This document shows positions 46,541 to 54,427 of a DNA stretch of 64,000 nucleotides, one piece after another (positions within the stretch are counted from its first letter, which is position 1; every line of letters starts with the position of its first letter). The notes under the pieces were generated by a model. It had not been told where the DNA came from. It ran no database searches and saw nothing but the letters and a program-made list of their open reading frames with translations. The stretch is taken from the NCBI RefSeq assembly GCF_040947875.1, contig NZ_JBFRXN010000002.1:3286001-3350000 (forward strand). Direction: 5' to 3'. This DNA comes from Pseudomonas sp. MYb118. GTDB taxonomy: Bacteria > Pseudomonadota > Gammaproteobacteria > Pseudomonadales > Pseudomonadaceae. Made by a program: the position numbers and the translations under genes.

Positions 46541-48826
46541 ATGAGCTTCGACCTTTCCATGTTTCGCAAGCCTGCCGCTGCCGGCAGGTTCACAGTGCTG
46601 GCGTTCGTGCCGGCCTTTTTTTTGCTCACGCCGTCGGCCATGGCTGCAGTCATCATCGGTGCTGGCGAGAACGTCACCATCGGCCCGGCCGACCCGCTGA
46701 CCGACTACTTCGTCCAGGACGGCGGAGTGCTCAATGCCGTGGGTGGCGCCAATACCCTGAGCCTGAGCATCCGCAGTGGTTCGACCCTGAACATCGACGG
46801 AGCCACCGTGACCGGCAACCCGGGATTCCACGGAATTCTGGTAGCCGAAGCCCAGGCCAACATCCGCGCCGCCACGGTCACCGCCGGCACCCAGGCCTTG
46901 TGGCTCAGTCGTGCGCCGACCGCCACCCAGGGCTCGACCGTCACCGCCACCGACAGCACCTTTACCGGCGGCGAGGCGGGCGGGCTGGTCACCGGACTCA
47001 GTACCCTGACCCTGGTCAACAGCACGTTGCGTGGCACCAATGCCGACAGCGTCGGGCTGGACAGCCGTGGCGGCGACGTGCGCGCACTCGCCGGTTCGCT
47101 GATCAGCGGCGAACTGGCCGGCGTGAAAATGACCAACGATGCCAATGGCGCCGGCAGCAATTCGCTGCTGCTCGACGGCTCCACCGTGGAAGGGCGCAGC
47201 GGCCCGGCGATCCTGGTGGAAGGCGGCGTGCAGGGCGCAACCATCCAGGTGCAGAACGGTTCCGTGCTGCGGGCTGGTGATGGTAACCTGTTGACGGTGC
47301 AGGGCGCTTCTTCGGCGGCGATGAATGTGGTCGGCAGTGCCCTGGAAGGCAACGTGCAAGTGCTGCAGAACAGCACCGTCGATCTGTCATTCAACGGGGC
47401 CTCGATGGTGGGCGACATCCTGCGTGAAGACGGCTCCACCGCCAATGTCACGCTGAACAACGGCTCTTCGTTCACCGGTCGTTTGAACGACAGTAACCTC
47501 AGCCTCAACAGTGGCTCGAGCCTGACCATGGTCGGCGATGACAGCATCGACACCCTGTCACTCAATGACGGCACGGTGAACTTCGGTGCGCCGGGCGCCA
47601 GCCGGGAGCATCGTGTGCTGGACGTGAATTCGCTTGAGGGCAGCGGCATCATCGCGATGCAGGGCAACTTCGCCACCGGTGAAAGCGACCTGCTCAAGGC
47701 CGCGACCGCCACTGGTAGCTATGAACTGGCGGTCACCGCGTCGGGCAAGGACGCGACAGCGCCCCATCAGTTGACGCTGGTGCAGATCGGCAACAACCAG
47801 GCGGCCTTCTCCTTGCTGGGCGGACGGGTCGATGTGGGGGCGTTCGAATATGATCTGGCCGAGCGGCCCGGCGCCGGTGGCGGTACCGAGTTCTATCTGA
47901 ACCCGACCACCCGCCTGAGCGCCGGTGCGCAGTCGGTGGTGGCGCTGTATCAAACCGCCATGACCGTGTCCTATGGCGAGTTGAAATCCCTGGAAAACCG
48001 CATGGGCGAGTTGCAGGCCGACGACAACCTGTACGGTCTGTGGATTCGGCCCTATGGCAACAAGTGGAATGTCGCCGGTGGTTCGTCCGGAGTGGGTTAC
48101 AGCCAGCAACAGCAAGGCTTTTCCATGGGTGCGGATGCCCGATTGGGCGACAGTTTGTGGCGCGGCGGTGTCATGGCCGGTTACAGCCAGTCAGACCTGG
48201 ACCTCGATCGCGGCACCTCGGCCACGGTCGACAGTTTCTACTTCGGTCCTTACCTCGGCTGGTTGAACCCACAGAATGGTTACTATGTCGATGCGGCCCT
48301 GAAGTTCAACCGCTTTCGCAATGAAGCCAAAGTCACCATGAGCGATGGCCAGCGGTCCAAGGGCGACTATGACAACTCCGCCGTGAGTGCGATGGTCGAG
48401 GCGGGGCGTCATCTCGACCTGGGCAATCACTGGTTCGCCAAACCCTCGGTCCAGGTGTCGGCGGCGGTGATCCAGGGCAAGGACTACCGGCTGGACAACG
48501 GCATGGAAGCAGAGGGCGACCGCACCCATTCGTTTCGCACCAAGCTTGGGGTCATGGCCGGTCGAAATCTGCAACTGGGCAACACTCAGGTGCGGCCTTA
48601 CGGGCGTGTGGCGGTGATCCACGAGTTCGCCTCGAATGACAACGACGTGCAGGTCAACGGCAATCAGATCAACAACGATCTGTCGGGCAGCGGTGTCGAG
48701 GTCGGTACCGGCGTGACGGTGTCGTTGTCGGAAAAGCTGCGGCTGGATGTCGGCGTCGATTATGCCAAGGGCAAGCACATCGAACAGCCGGTGGCGGCGA
48801 CCTTCGGCGTGAGTTACCAGTGGTAA
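46541..48826 (+). CDS. autotransporter with short passenger and beta-barrel
   Basis: 761 residues; AAGGA lies seven bases before the ATG. Extended signal peptide ending PSAMA (about residue 36). The passenger (to about 470) is a right-handed helix type: repeated short strands rich in N, S, T, G such as SGSTLNIDGATVTGN, GSTVTATDSTFTGGEAG and SGSSLTMVGDD. The last 270 residues form the barrel (GLWIRPYGNKWNV, GGVMAGYSQSDLDL, GVEVGTGVTVSL), ending in tryptophan (VSYQW), as usual for type Va autotransporters. No catalytic motif was seen in the passenger, so an adhesive role is more likely than an enzyme. Confidence 0.9.
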   Translation: MSFDLSMFRKPAAAGRFTVLAFVPAFFLLTPSAMAAVIIGAGENVTIGPADPLTDYFVQDGGVLNAVGGANTLSLSIRSGSTLNIDGATVTGNPGFHGILVAEAQANIRAATVTAGTQALWLSRAPTATQGSTVTATDSTFTGGEAGGLVTGLSTLTLVNSTLRGTNADSVGLDSRGGDVRALAGSLISGELAGVKMTNDANGAGSNSLLLDGSTVEGRSGPAILVEGGVQGATIQVQNGSVLRAGDGNLLTVQGASSAAMNVVGSALEGNVQVLQNSTVDLSFNGASMVGDILREDGSTANVTLNNGSSFTGRLNDSNLSLNSGSSLTMVGDDSIDTLSLNDGTVNFGAPGASREHRVLDVNSLEGSGIIAMQGNFATGESDLLKAATATGSYELAVTASGKDATAPHQLTLVQIGNNQAAFSLLGGRVDVGAFEYDLAERPGAGGGTEFYLNPTTRLSAGAQSVVALYQTAMTVSYGELKSLENRMGELQADDNLYGLWIRPYGNKWNVAGGSSGVGYSQQQQGFSMGADARLGDSLWRGGVMAGYSQSDLDLDRGTSATVDSFYFGPYLGWLNPQNGYYVDAALKFNRFRNEAKVTMSDGQRSKGDYDNSAVSAMVEAGRHLDLGNHWFAKPSVQVSAAVIQGKDYRLDNGMEAEGDRTHSFRTKLGVMAGRNLQLGNTQVRPYGRVAVIHEFASNDNDVQVNGNQINNDLSGSGVEVGTGVTVSLSEKLRLDVGVDYAKGKHIEQPVAATFGVSYQW

Positions 48827-48836
48827 ATCGCCGGGG

Positions 48837-48867
48837 AAAAAAAATCGCTGGATAAGCGATTTTTTTT
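48837..48867. terminator. bidirectional terminator, autotransporter / Ig-like gene
   Basis: Eight A, ATCGCT and AGCGAT arms, then eight T counting the last stem base. Serves the autotransporter (+) and the converging Ig-like gene (-). Confidence 0.88.
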
Positions 48868-48894
48868 CGTCCGGTTGATGGGCGGCAGAGGCCG

Positions 48895-50070
48895 TCAGGC
48901 TATCCGGCTGAAGCTGACGGTGTTCGATTCGGCGGCCGGGTTGTCGGCTCTGACTGCGCTGACGACGTAGGTTTTGCCGACTTCCAGGCCCGTGAGCAAC
49001 GTCGTCCAGACGCCATCCTGGTTGGCCTGGTGTTCTTTCGGGGCGACGGTGCCGTTGACCTTGACCTTGATAGTCCCGTCCGGCTCGGTCTTGCCTCTGA
49101 GCAGTACCCAACTGAAGAGGGTGGTGCCTCCATCGACGACTTCCTTTTCGGAGTCATGGACACGCGTGTCGGTGGGGGCGTCGCTGTCGGCCACGGTGAA
49201 GGGCCACGGGGCGGAGGTGCCCGCGTCGTTCACGGCGGTCAGGCTGTAGGCCTGCGGAGTAAGGGCGTCAATCTGAATCCTGTAAAGGCCTGTCGTGACG
49301 TCCACGGTGCCTTCCTTGAGTAGCGTTGTGCCGTTGTAAATCCCGATCTTGTCGCCTTTCTCCCCGGCGCCTTCGACAATCACGGTGGTCTGGAAGGTGG
49401 TGGAATCTTTGGGGATCTCGTTCCCCTGTGCATCTGTCACCTTGACCAGGGTTGGCGCCACGGCGGCGGCCAGCAGGGTAAAGGTGAAGACGCGCGACTC
49501 ATTGCCGTTGCCGGCCTTGATCTTGATGCGGTAGGTGCCGGGAACCAGCCCGTCCAGGGCGAACTCGACTTCCCCGCACTGATTCACCGGCTCGGTGGCA
49601 ATCGAAGTATCACCATTGAACAATTCGGCATTCTGGCGCGGGACGGCATTGCCTTTAACGGTGACCGCCGTTCCACGAAGGGAGGCGTTATCGGCAATCG
49701 GTTTGCCCTCTGCATCCAGCACTTCGCCGATGATCGGGTCGCGGGTGCCTGCCGTAAAGTTTTCCTCCAGGGCGATAGGCTCGATTCCCCATTTGCCCAC
49801 GGCGAGAATTCCGTAGCAGCCCAGCTTTGTCACGTCGATTAATGGGGTCGCCCATTCACCGAGGCTGTCGCTGGTTGTCTGGCCCACCTTCTCATCAATG
49901 TTGAACACCTCGATGAGCTTGTTCGGCTCGGCACCAGAACCGAGCACTTTGTACTTTGACGTGTACAGCGTTCCGTACATGATGGATTTGTTGGTCTCAT
50001 CCTGGATATCGGTGATTCTGAACAACGCGGTTTCGGGGTTCTGTGAGGGATTGCTTGAGAGCGCGGTCAT
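48895..50070 (-). CDS. Ig-like repeat protein of unknown function
   Basis: 391 residues from the ATG at 50070 (GGAG eight bases before); ATGs at 50076 and 50088 are less well placed. No signal peptide is visible. It contains several beta-sandwich repeats of about 80-100 residues: RGTAVTVKGNAVPRQNAELF, TTVIVEGAGEKGDKIGIYNG and SWVLLRGKTEPDGTIKVKVN share a pattern like bacterial Ig-like domains. The two-block leader lies 61 bp upstream. It is shorter than, and not closely similar to, the broken gene at 44359, yet both share that leader. Could be exported by an unusual route, or be an intracellular scaffold; unknown. Confidence 0.72.
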   Translation of the reverse strand: MTALSSNPSQNPETALFRITDIQDETNKSIMYGTLYTSKYKVLGSGAEPNKLIEVFNIDEKVGQTTSDSLGEWATPLIDVTKLGCYGILAVGKWGIEPIALEENFTAGTRDPIIGEVLDAEGKPIADNASLRGTAVTVKGNAVPRQNAELFNGDTSIATEPVNQCGEVEFALDGLVPGTYRIKIKAGNGNESRVFTFTLLAAAVAPTLVKVTDAQGNEIPKDSTTFQTTVIVEGAGEKGDKIGIYNGTTLLKEGTVDVTTGLYRIQIDALTPQAYSLTAVNDAGTSAPWPFTVADSDAPTDTRVHDSEKEVVDGGTTLFSWVLLRGKTEPDGTIKVKVNGTVAPKEHQANQDGVWTTLLTGLEVGKTYVVSAVRADNPAAESNTVSFSRIA

Positions 50071-50103
50071 GACCATGACTCCGGACAAGGTGAATGTACG
50101 GAG

Positions 50104-50155
50104 TGATTTAAGGCCTCGGGCCGAGCCTTGCCTACTGTCAGAAATAACAGGTTTT
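50104..50155 (-). promoter_or_regulatory. two-block leader of the second Ig-like gene
   Basis: On the minus strand block 1 (50155-50132) differs from 44175-44198 at one base, then exactly 20 bp later comes TTAAATCA (50111-50104). The 20 bases form a different hairpin (AAGGC.TCGG with CCGA.GCCTT), so the pairing but not the sequence is kept. Confidence 0.65.
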
Positions 50156-50216
50156 CAGCAGTTTCCGATGAATGGATATGCGCAGGGGCAGCGAATGAAT
50201 CTCGCCGATGGGGCGA

Positions 50217-50612
50217 TCAGGGCTTGTGCAGGGTTCTCTGCCGCAGGATGTAAATCGTCACCAGCACCGCGCTGGTCAGCATGAAACCCCGAGCCCAGGG
50301 CAGCGGCACCAGGTAGCAGGACAGCAGAATGCTCACCCACATCAGGCCGATGGCGTAGACCTTGCCCTTGAGTGGAATGCCGTTGCCGTCGAGGTAGTCA
50401 CGAATCCACGGGCCCAGCCGTGGATGTTCCACCAGCCAGTTGTAGAAACGTGGTGAGCTGCGGGCGAAGCAGGCGGCCGCCAGCAGCAGGAAAGGTGTGG
50501 TGGGCAATACAGGCAGGAAAATCCCGATCACCCCCAGCGCTACGCTCAGCCAGCCGATGGCCAGCAGCACGTAGCGCAACATCAGGGAGCGGTTGCCTAT
50601 GGGGTTGTCCAC
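50217..50612 (-). CDS. YbaN-family (DUF454) inner-membrane protein
   Basis: 131 residues starting at GTG (AAGG eight bases before). Typical DUF454: LLAIGWLSVALGVIGIFLPVLPTTPFLLLAAACFARSS at the start and two membrane helices at the end. The motif PVLPTTPFLLL with the following CFARSSPRF is diagnostic. Function unknown. Follows the YecA-like gene by 10 bp. Confidence 0.88.
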   Translation of the reverse strand: MDNPIGNRSLMLRYVLLAIGWLSVALGVIGIFLPVLPTTPFLLLAAACFARSSPRFYNWLVEHPRLGPWIRDYLDGNGIPLKGKVYAIGLMWVSILLSCYLVPLPWARGFMLTSAVLVTIYILRQRTLHKP

Positions 50613-50622
50613 AGGCAGGACC

Positions 50623-51210
50623 TTAGTGGTGGCGTGGCTTGAGAATCGCCGGTTTTTCGTCTGGTGCGTTGCACAGCAGGTACAGCGCGGTCAGGGCTTC
50701 CGGGATCTGCACGATCATATCGTCCATCAGGTTGGCGTCGGCGGCGATGTCGGAGAACTCCGGTTGCTCGTCGAACAGACCGGAACCGACCATGATCGGC
50801 AGGAGCATTTCGCTGACTTCGTCTTCGGCGGTTTCGAACCAGGCCGCTTCGCGCAGGAACACGCCTTCCATGAAGCCGATGCACCAGCCGCGCAGATCGG
50901 AGTCGTCCGGGTCATCGCCCAGGTCCAGCTCGCACGGCAGTTCGAATTCTTCATCGGACGCCAGCTGCCGGGCAATGTGCGCCTTGAGGGCCAGCAGGGT
51001 TGACTCGATCGCTTCGCGCTCGGTGTCGTCGGCGTAATGCGGCTCTTCGGCGAACAGCGCGTCGATCCACTCGCGGTCCGGCACCTGCTCGGAGCAGATC
51101 GACAACGCAGTGAGGTAGCCGTGGGCGGCCACGTAGTCCAGCGCCTCGTCATGCAGCTCATCGGCATCGAGGAAGACTTGCAGGCGGGTAAGTTGCTCAG
51201 CGAAGGACAT
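50623..51210 (-). CDS. YecA-like (UPF0149) protein
   Basis: 195 residues from the ATG at 51210; the in-frame extension to 51408 would run through a REP pair. Sequence SFAEQLTRLQVFLDADELHD, RGWCIGFMEGVFLREAAWF and PEALTALYLLCNAPDEKPA match the UPF0149/YecA family. Very acidic. The usual C-terminal SEC-type metal-binding tail of some YecA proteins is missing. Function unknown. It shares a divergent region with recQ. Confidence 0.82.
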   Translation of the reverse strand: MSFAEQLTRLQVFLDADELHDEALDYVAAHGYLTALSICSEQVPDREWIDALFAEEPHYADDTEREAIESTLLALKAHIARQLASDEEFELPCELDLGDDPDDSDLRGWCIGFMEGVFLREAAWFETAEDEVSEMLLPIMVGSGLFDEQPEFSDIAADANLMDDMIVQIPEALTALYLLCNAPDEKPAILKPRHH

Positions 51211-51308
51211 TAAAGGACTACCTTGGGAAGTAAACAGATGCGGGAATTCTAGGCCTTCTTGAGCACACAGGCCAGCCGTGCGGCGTATTTGTCCCGCAAT
51301 CCAGCTCT

Positions 51309-51397
51309 TGTGGGAGCGAGCCTGCTCGCGATAGCGGTACAACTGCTGACAGATCGCTGGCTGATCTGCCGCCATCGCGAGCAGGCTCGCTCCCACA
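51309..51397. repeat. REP pair (GTGGG/CCTG subtype) between yecA-like gene and recQ
   Basis: TGTGGGAGCGAGCCTGCTCG and an inverted copy. The 399-bp region (51211-51609) also holds the two divergent promoters; a GGTATACT element at 51464-51471 may be a -10 box for recQ. Confidence 0.9.
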
Positions 51398-51609
51398 GGG
51401 TTTGCCATGAGGGCGCATTTTGTATTGCCCTTCTCAGCGGCACCCTGCGCACGCGAGCCCTCGGGTATACTCCCGCGTTTTGTGATGCCCTGCTGGCGTC
51501 GGCGCTGGTCTGCATAGCGTCATGCAATGCGCACTTACCATTTGGCAGTGCAGCGATGGCGGTTCTGAACCAGCCTTGCAGGGATGTTTCGGTGATTTTT
51601 GGAGTTTCT

Positions 51610-53736
51610 ATGCTCGAACAGGCTCAACGCGTCCTCAAGGACATCTTCGGCTACGACAGTTTCCGTGGCCGTCAGGGTGCGATCATTGAGCGCGTAGCCA
51701 GCGGCGGCGACGCCCTGGTGCTGATGCCTACCGGCGGCGGCAAGTCCTTGTGTTTCCAGGTGCCTGCGCTGTTGCGCGAAGGCCTGGCGGTGGTGGTCTC
51801 GCCGCTGATCGCGCTGATGGACGATCAGGTGGCGACCCTCGAAGAACTGGGCGTTGCGGCGGCTTCGTTGAACTCCACCCTGAGCGCCGAGCAGCAGCGC
51901 GACCTCGCCGCGCGAATCCGCCGTGGTGAAGTGAAAATGCTCTATCTGGCGCCGGAACGCCTGGTCCAGCCGCGCATGCTGGCCTTCCTGCAAAACCTCG
52001 ACATCGCCCTGTTCGCCATCGACGAAGCCCACTGCGTATCGCAATGGGGCCACGATTTCCGCCGCGAATACCTGCAACTGGGGCAACTGGCGGAATTGTT
52101 TCCCCATGTGCCGCGCATCGCCCTTACCGCGACCGCTGACAAGCGCACCCGCGAGGAAATCGTCGAGCGTCTGCATTTGCAGAATGCCGAGCGCTTTCTT
52201 TCGAGCTTCGACCGTCCGAACATTTTCTACCGTATCGTCCCCAAGGAGCAGCCGCGCAAGCAGTTGCTGGCGTTCCTTGCCGAGCGGCGCAGCGACGCCG
52301 GCATCGTCTATTGCCTGTCGCGCAAGAAGGTCGACGAAGTCGCGGTGTTCCTCACCGAGCAGGGTTTCCCGGCGTTGCCGTACCACGCGGGCCTGGCCAA
52401 TGAAACCCGCGCCGAACACCAGCGACGCTTCCTCAACGAAGAAGGCCTGATCATGGTCGCCACGGTGGCGTTCGGCATGGGCATCGACAAGCCCAACGTG
52501 CGCTTTGTCGCGCACCTGGACCTGCCCAAATCCCTGGAAGCCTACTACCAGGAAACCGGGCGGGGCGGCCGTGACGGCCTGCCGGCGGATGCCTGGATGG
52601 CCTACGGCCTGCAAGACGTGGTGATGCTCAAGCAGATGTTGCAGAACTCCGAGGGCGACGAACGCCACAAGCGTCTGGAGCAGCACAAGCTCGATGCCAT
52701 GCTTGCGCTCTGCGAAGAAACCCGCTGCCGTCGCCAGACCTTGCTCGCCTACTTCGACGAAGACATGCCCGAGCCATGCGGCCACTGCGACAACTGCGTC
52801 GATGGCGTGCAGACCTGGGATGCCACCGAGCCTGCCCGCCAGGCGTTGTCGGCGATCTACCGCACCGGCCAGCGCTACGGCGTCGGTCATCTGGTGGATG
52901 TGTTGCTGGGCAAGGACAACGAAAAGATCCGCAGCTTCGGCCATCAGCACCTGTCGGTGTACGGCGTCGGCAAGGCGATGGGCGAGAGCGAGTGGCGCTC
53001 GCTGTTCCGCCAACTGGTGGCGCGCGGTCTGGCCGACATCGACCTGGACGGCTATGGCGGCCTGCGCCTGAGCGACAGTTGCCGACCGCTGCTCAAGGGT
53101 GAGGTCACCCTGGAGCTGCGTCGCGACCTCAAACCGCAAACCGTCGCCAAAAGCAGCAAGAGCCAGGCGAGCCAACTGGTGCGCGGCGAAGAGCGCGAGC
53201 AGTGGGAAGCCTTGCGCGCCCTGCGCCGCAAGCTCGCCGAAGAACATGGCGTGCCACCCTACGTCATCTTCCCCGATTCGACCCTGCTGGAAATGCTGCG
53301 CAGCCAGCCGACCTCGCTGGCGGAAATGGCCCGGGTCAGCGGTGTCGGCGCGCGCAAACTGGAGCGCTACGGCGAGGCGTTCCTCGAAGTGCTCGGCGGT
53401 CAGGTCGAGACGCCGAAGGCGGTGGCCGATGTGCGTCACGAACTGATCACGCTGGCCCGTGCCGGCATGACGCCCCTGCAGATTGCCGGTCAGTTGCAAT
53501 GTTCGGAGAAGAACGTCTACGCCATGCTGGCCGAAGCTATCGGCCAGCAGCAGTTGTCGCTGGAGCAGGCGCTGGACCTGCCCGAAGACCTGATGGGCGA
53601 AGTGCAGGACGCGTTTCTCGACGGCGAGGGCGAGCTGCCTTCGGTTGCCGAGGTCGCCGAGCTGTTTGCCGGGCGTGTGCCTGAAGGCGTGTTGTATTGC
53701 GTACGTGCCGCGCTGCAATCGGAATTCGAGATCTGA
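51610..53736 (+). CDS. recQ: ATP-dependent DNA helicase RecQ
   Basis: 708 residues from the ATG at 51610 (GGAG five bases before); upstream in-frame codons cross the REP pair. Motifs: [11 protein letters not shown] (Q region), Walker A PTGGGKS (residues 40-46), [14 protein letters not shown] (about 138), and GRAGRDG-like TGRGGRDG. The zinc site is complete (C in EETRCRRQ and CGHCDNC), followed by winged helix and an HRDC domain ([20 protein letters not shown]). An extra C-terminal stretch (residues 600-708) with helical [19 protein letters not shown] makes it longer than E. coli RecQ (about 610). Confidence 0.96.
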   Translation: MLEQAQRVLKDIFGYDSFRGRQGAIIERVASGGDALVLMPTGGGKSLCFQVPALLREGLAVVVSPLIALMDDQVATLEELGVAAASLNSTLSAEQQRDLAARIRRGEVKMLYLAPERLVQPRMLAFLQNLDIALFAIDEAHCVSQWGHDFRREYLQLGQLAELFPHVPRIALTATADKRTREEIVERLHLQNAERFLSSFDRPNIFYRIVPKEQPRKQLLAFLAERRSDAGIVYCLSRKKVDEVAVFLTEQGFPALPYHAGLANETRAEHQRRFLNEEGLIMVATVAFGMGIDKPNVRFVAHLDLPKSLEAYYQETGRGGRDGLPADAWMAYGLQDVVMLKQMLQNSEGDERHKRLEQHKLDAMLALCEETRCRRQTLLAYFDEDMPEPCGHCDNCVDGVQTWDATEPARQALSAIYRTGQRYGVGHLVDVLLGKDNEKIRSFGHQHLSVYGVGKAMGESEWRSLFRQLVARGLADIDLDGYGGLRLSDSCRPLLKGEVTLELRRDLKPQTVAKSSKSQASQLVRGEEREQWEALRALRRKLAEEHGVPPYVIFPDSTLLEMLRSQPTSLAEMARVSGVGARKLERYGEAFLEVLGGQVETPKAVADVRHELITLARAGMTPLQIAGQLQCSEKNVYAMLAEAIGQQQLSLEQALDLPEDLMGEVQDAFLDGEGELPSVAEVAELFAGRVPEGVLYCVRAALQSEFEI

Positions 53737-53820
53737 TGCGCAAATCTTGATTACGGTTTCCAGATGTAACGATTCAGTACAGAGCAAACCTTGCCTCAAG
53801 CCAAAGGCCATGCTTAGCTG

Positions 53821-53833
53821 ACTAATAATTAGT
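53821..53833. promoter_or_regulatory. candidate MarR autoregulatory operator
   Basis: ACTAATAATTAGT is a perfect palindrome 32 bp before the marR-type start, overlapping likely promoter sequence (TTATCT). MarR proteins often bind such AT-rich dyads in front of their own gene. Confidence 0.45.
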
Positions 53834-53865
53834 TTTATCTATTTCAGTCTAACCATGAGTGTTTT

Positions 53866-54300
53866 ATGCCGTTAACCGATCAACACCGCTTTGGCATGCA
53901 ATTGGCCCAGATGTCTCGCGGCTGGCGCGCCGAACTGGACCGCCGCCTGGCCGGCCTGGGCTTGTCCCAGGCGCGCTGGCTGGTGCTGCTGCACCTGGCG
54001 CGTTTCGACGCCGCCCCGACTCAGCGCGAGCTGGCACAGAGCGTCGGCGTCGAAGGACCCACCCTGGCGCGACTGCTCGACAGCCTGGAAAGCCAGGGGC
54101 TGGTGCAGCGTCAATCCGTGGCGGAAGACCGCCGGGCAAAAAAAATCGTGCTCTGTGCCCCGGCCCGTCCGTTGATCGAACAGATCGAAACCATTGCCAC
54201 CCAATTGCGTCACGAGCTTTTTCAAGGTGTCGACGAAGCCGACCTAAAGGTCTGCATGCGGGTTCACGGGCACATTCTGGCGAACCTGGAAAAATCTTGA
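53866..54300 (+). CDS. MarR-family transcriptional regulator
   Basis: 144 residues, standard size. A winged helix in the middle (LSQARWLVLLHLARFDAAPTQRELAQSVGVEGPTLARLL; wing with EDRRAKKIVL). The sequence resembles SlyA/HosA-like members. Ligand unknown; no obvious partner gene except the FimV-like gene downstream or recQ upstream. A perfect palindrome stands at its promoter. Confidence 0.9.
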   Translation: MPLTDQHRFGMQLAQMSRGWRAELDRRLAGLGLSQARWLVLLHLARFDAAPTQRELAQSVGVEGPTLARLLDSLESQGLVQRQSVAEDRRAKKIVLCAPARPLIEQIETIATQLRHELFQGVDEADLKVCMRVHGHILANLEKS

Positions 54301-54368
54301 GGCACAACCGCGTGTCAGTGTTTTGAGATACCCCGCTGAGCAGACTATAAAGAACTACTGGGCGATAT

Positions 54369-54395
54369 CGTGTTCGTACCGGATATACGAACACG
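54369..54395. promoter_or_regulatory. 10-bp perfect palindrome before the FimV-like gene
   Basis: CGTGTTCGTA and TACGAACACG around CCGGATA, ending 32 bp before the start codon, with TATAAA (54347-54352) just upstream as a likely -10 box. So it is either an operator overlapping the transcription start or a 5' leader hairpin. Confidence 0.55.
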
Positions 54396-54427
54396 TGCGG
54401 TTGATTCTGGTTATCTAAGGGATGCTC

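Noticed and set aside
44175..50155. Terminal inverted repeats of a 6-kb transposon
   Set aside because: No transposase or integrase gene between them and no target-site duplication seen; both copies are better explained as leaders of the two Ig-like genes. Not fully excluded.
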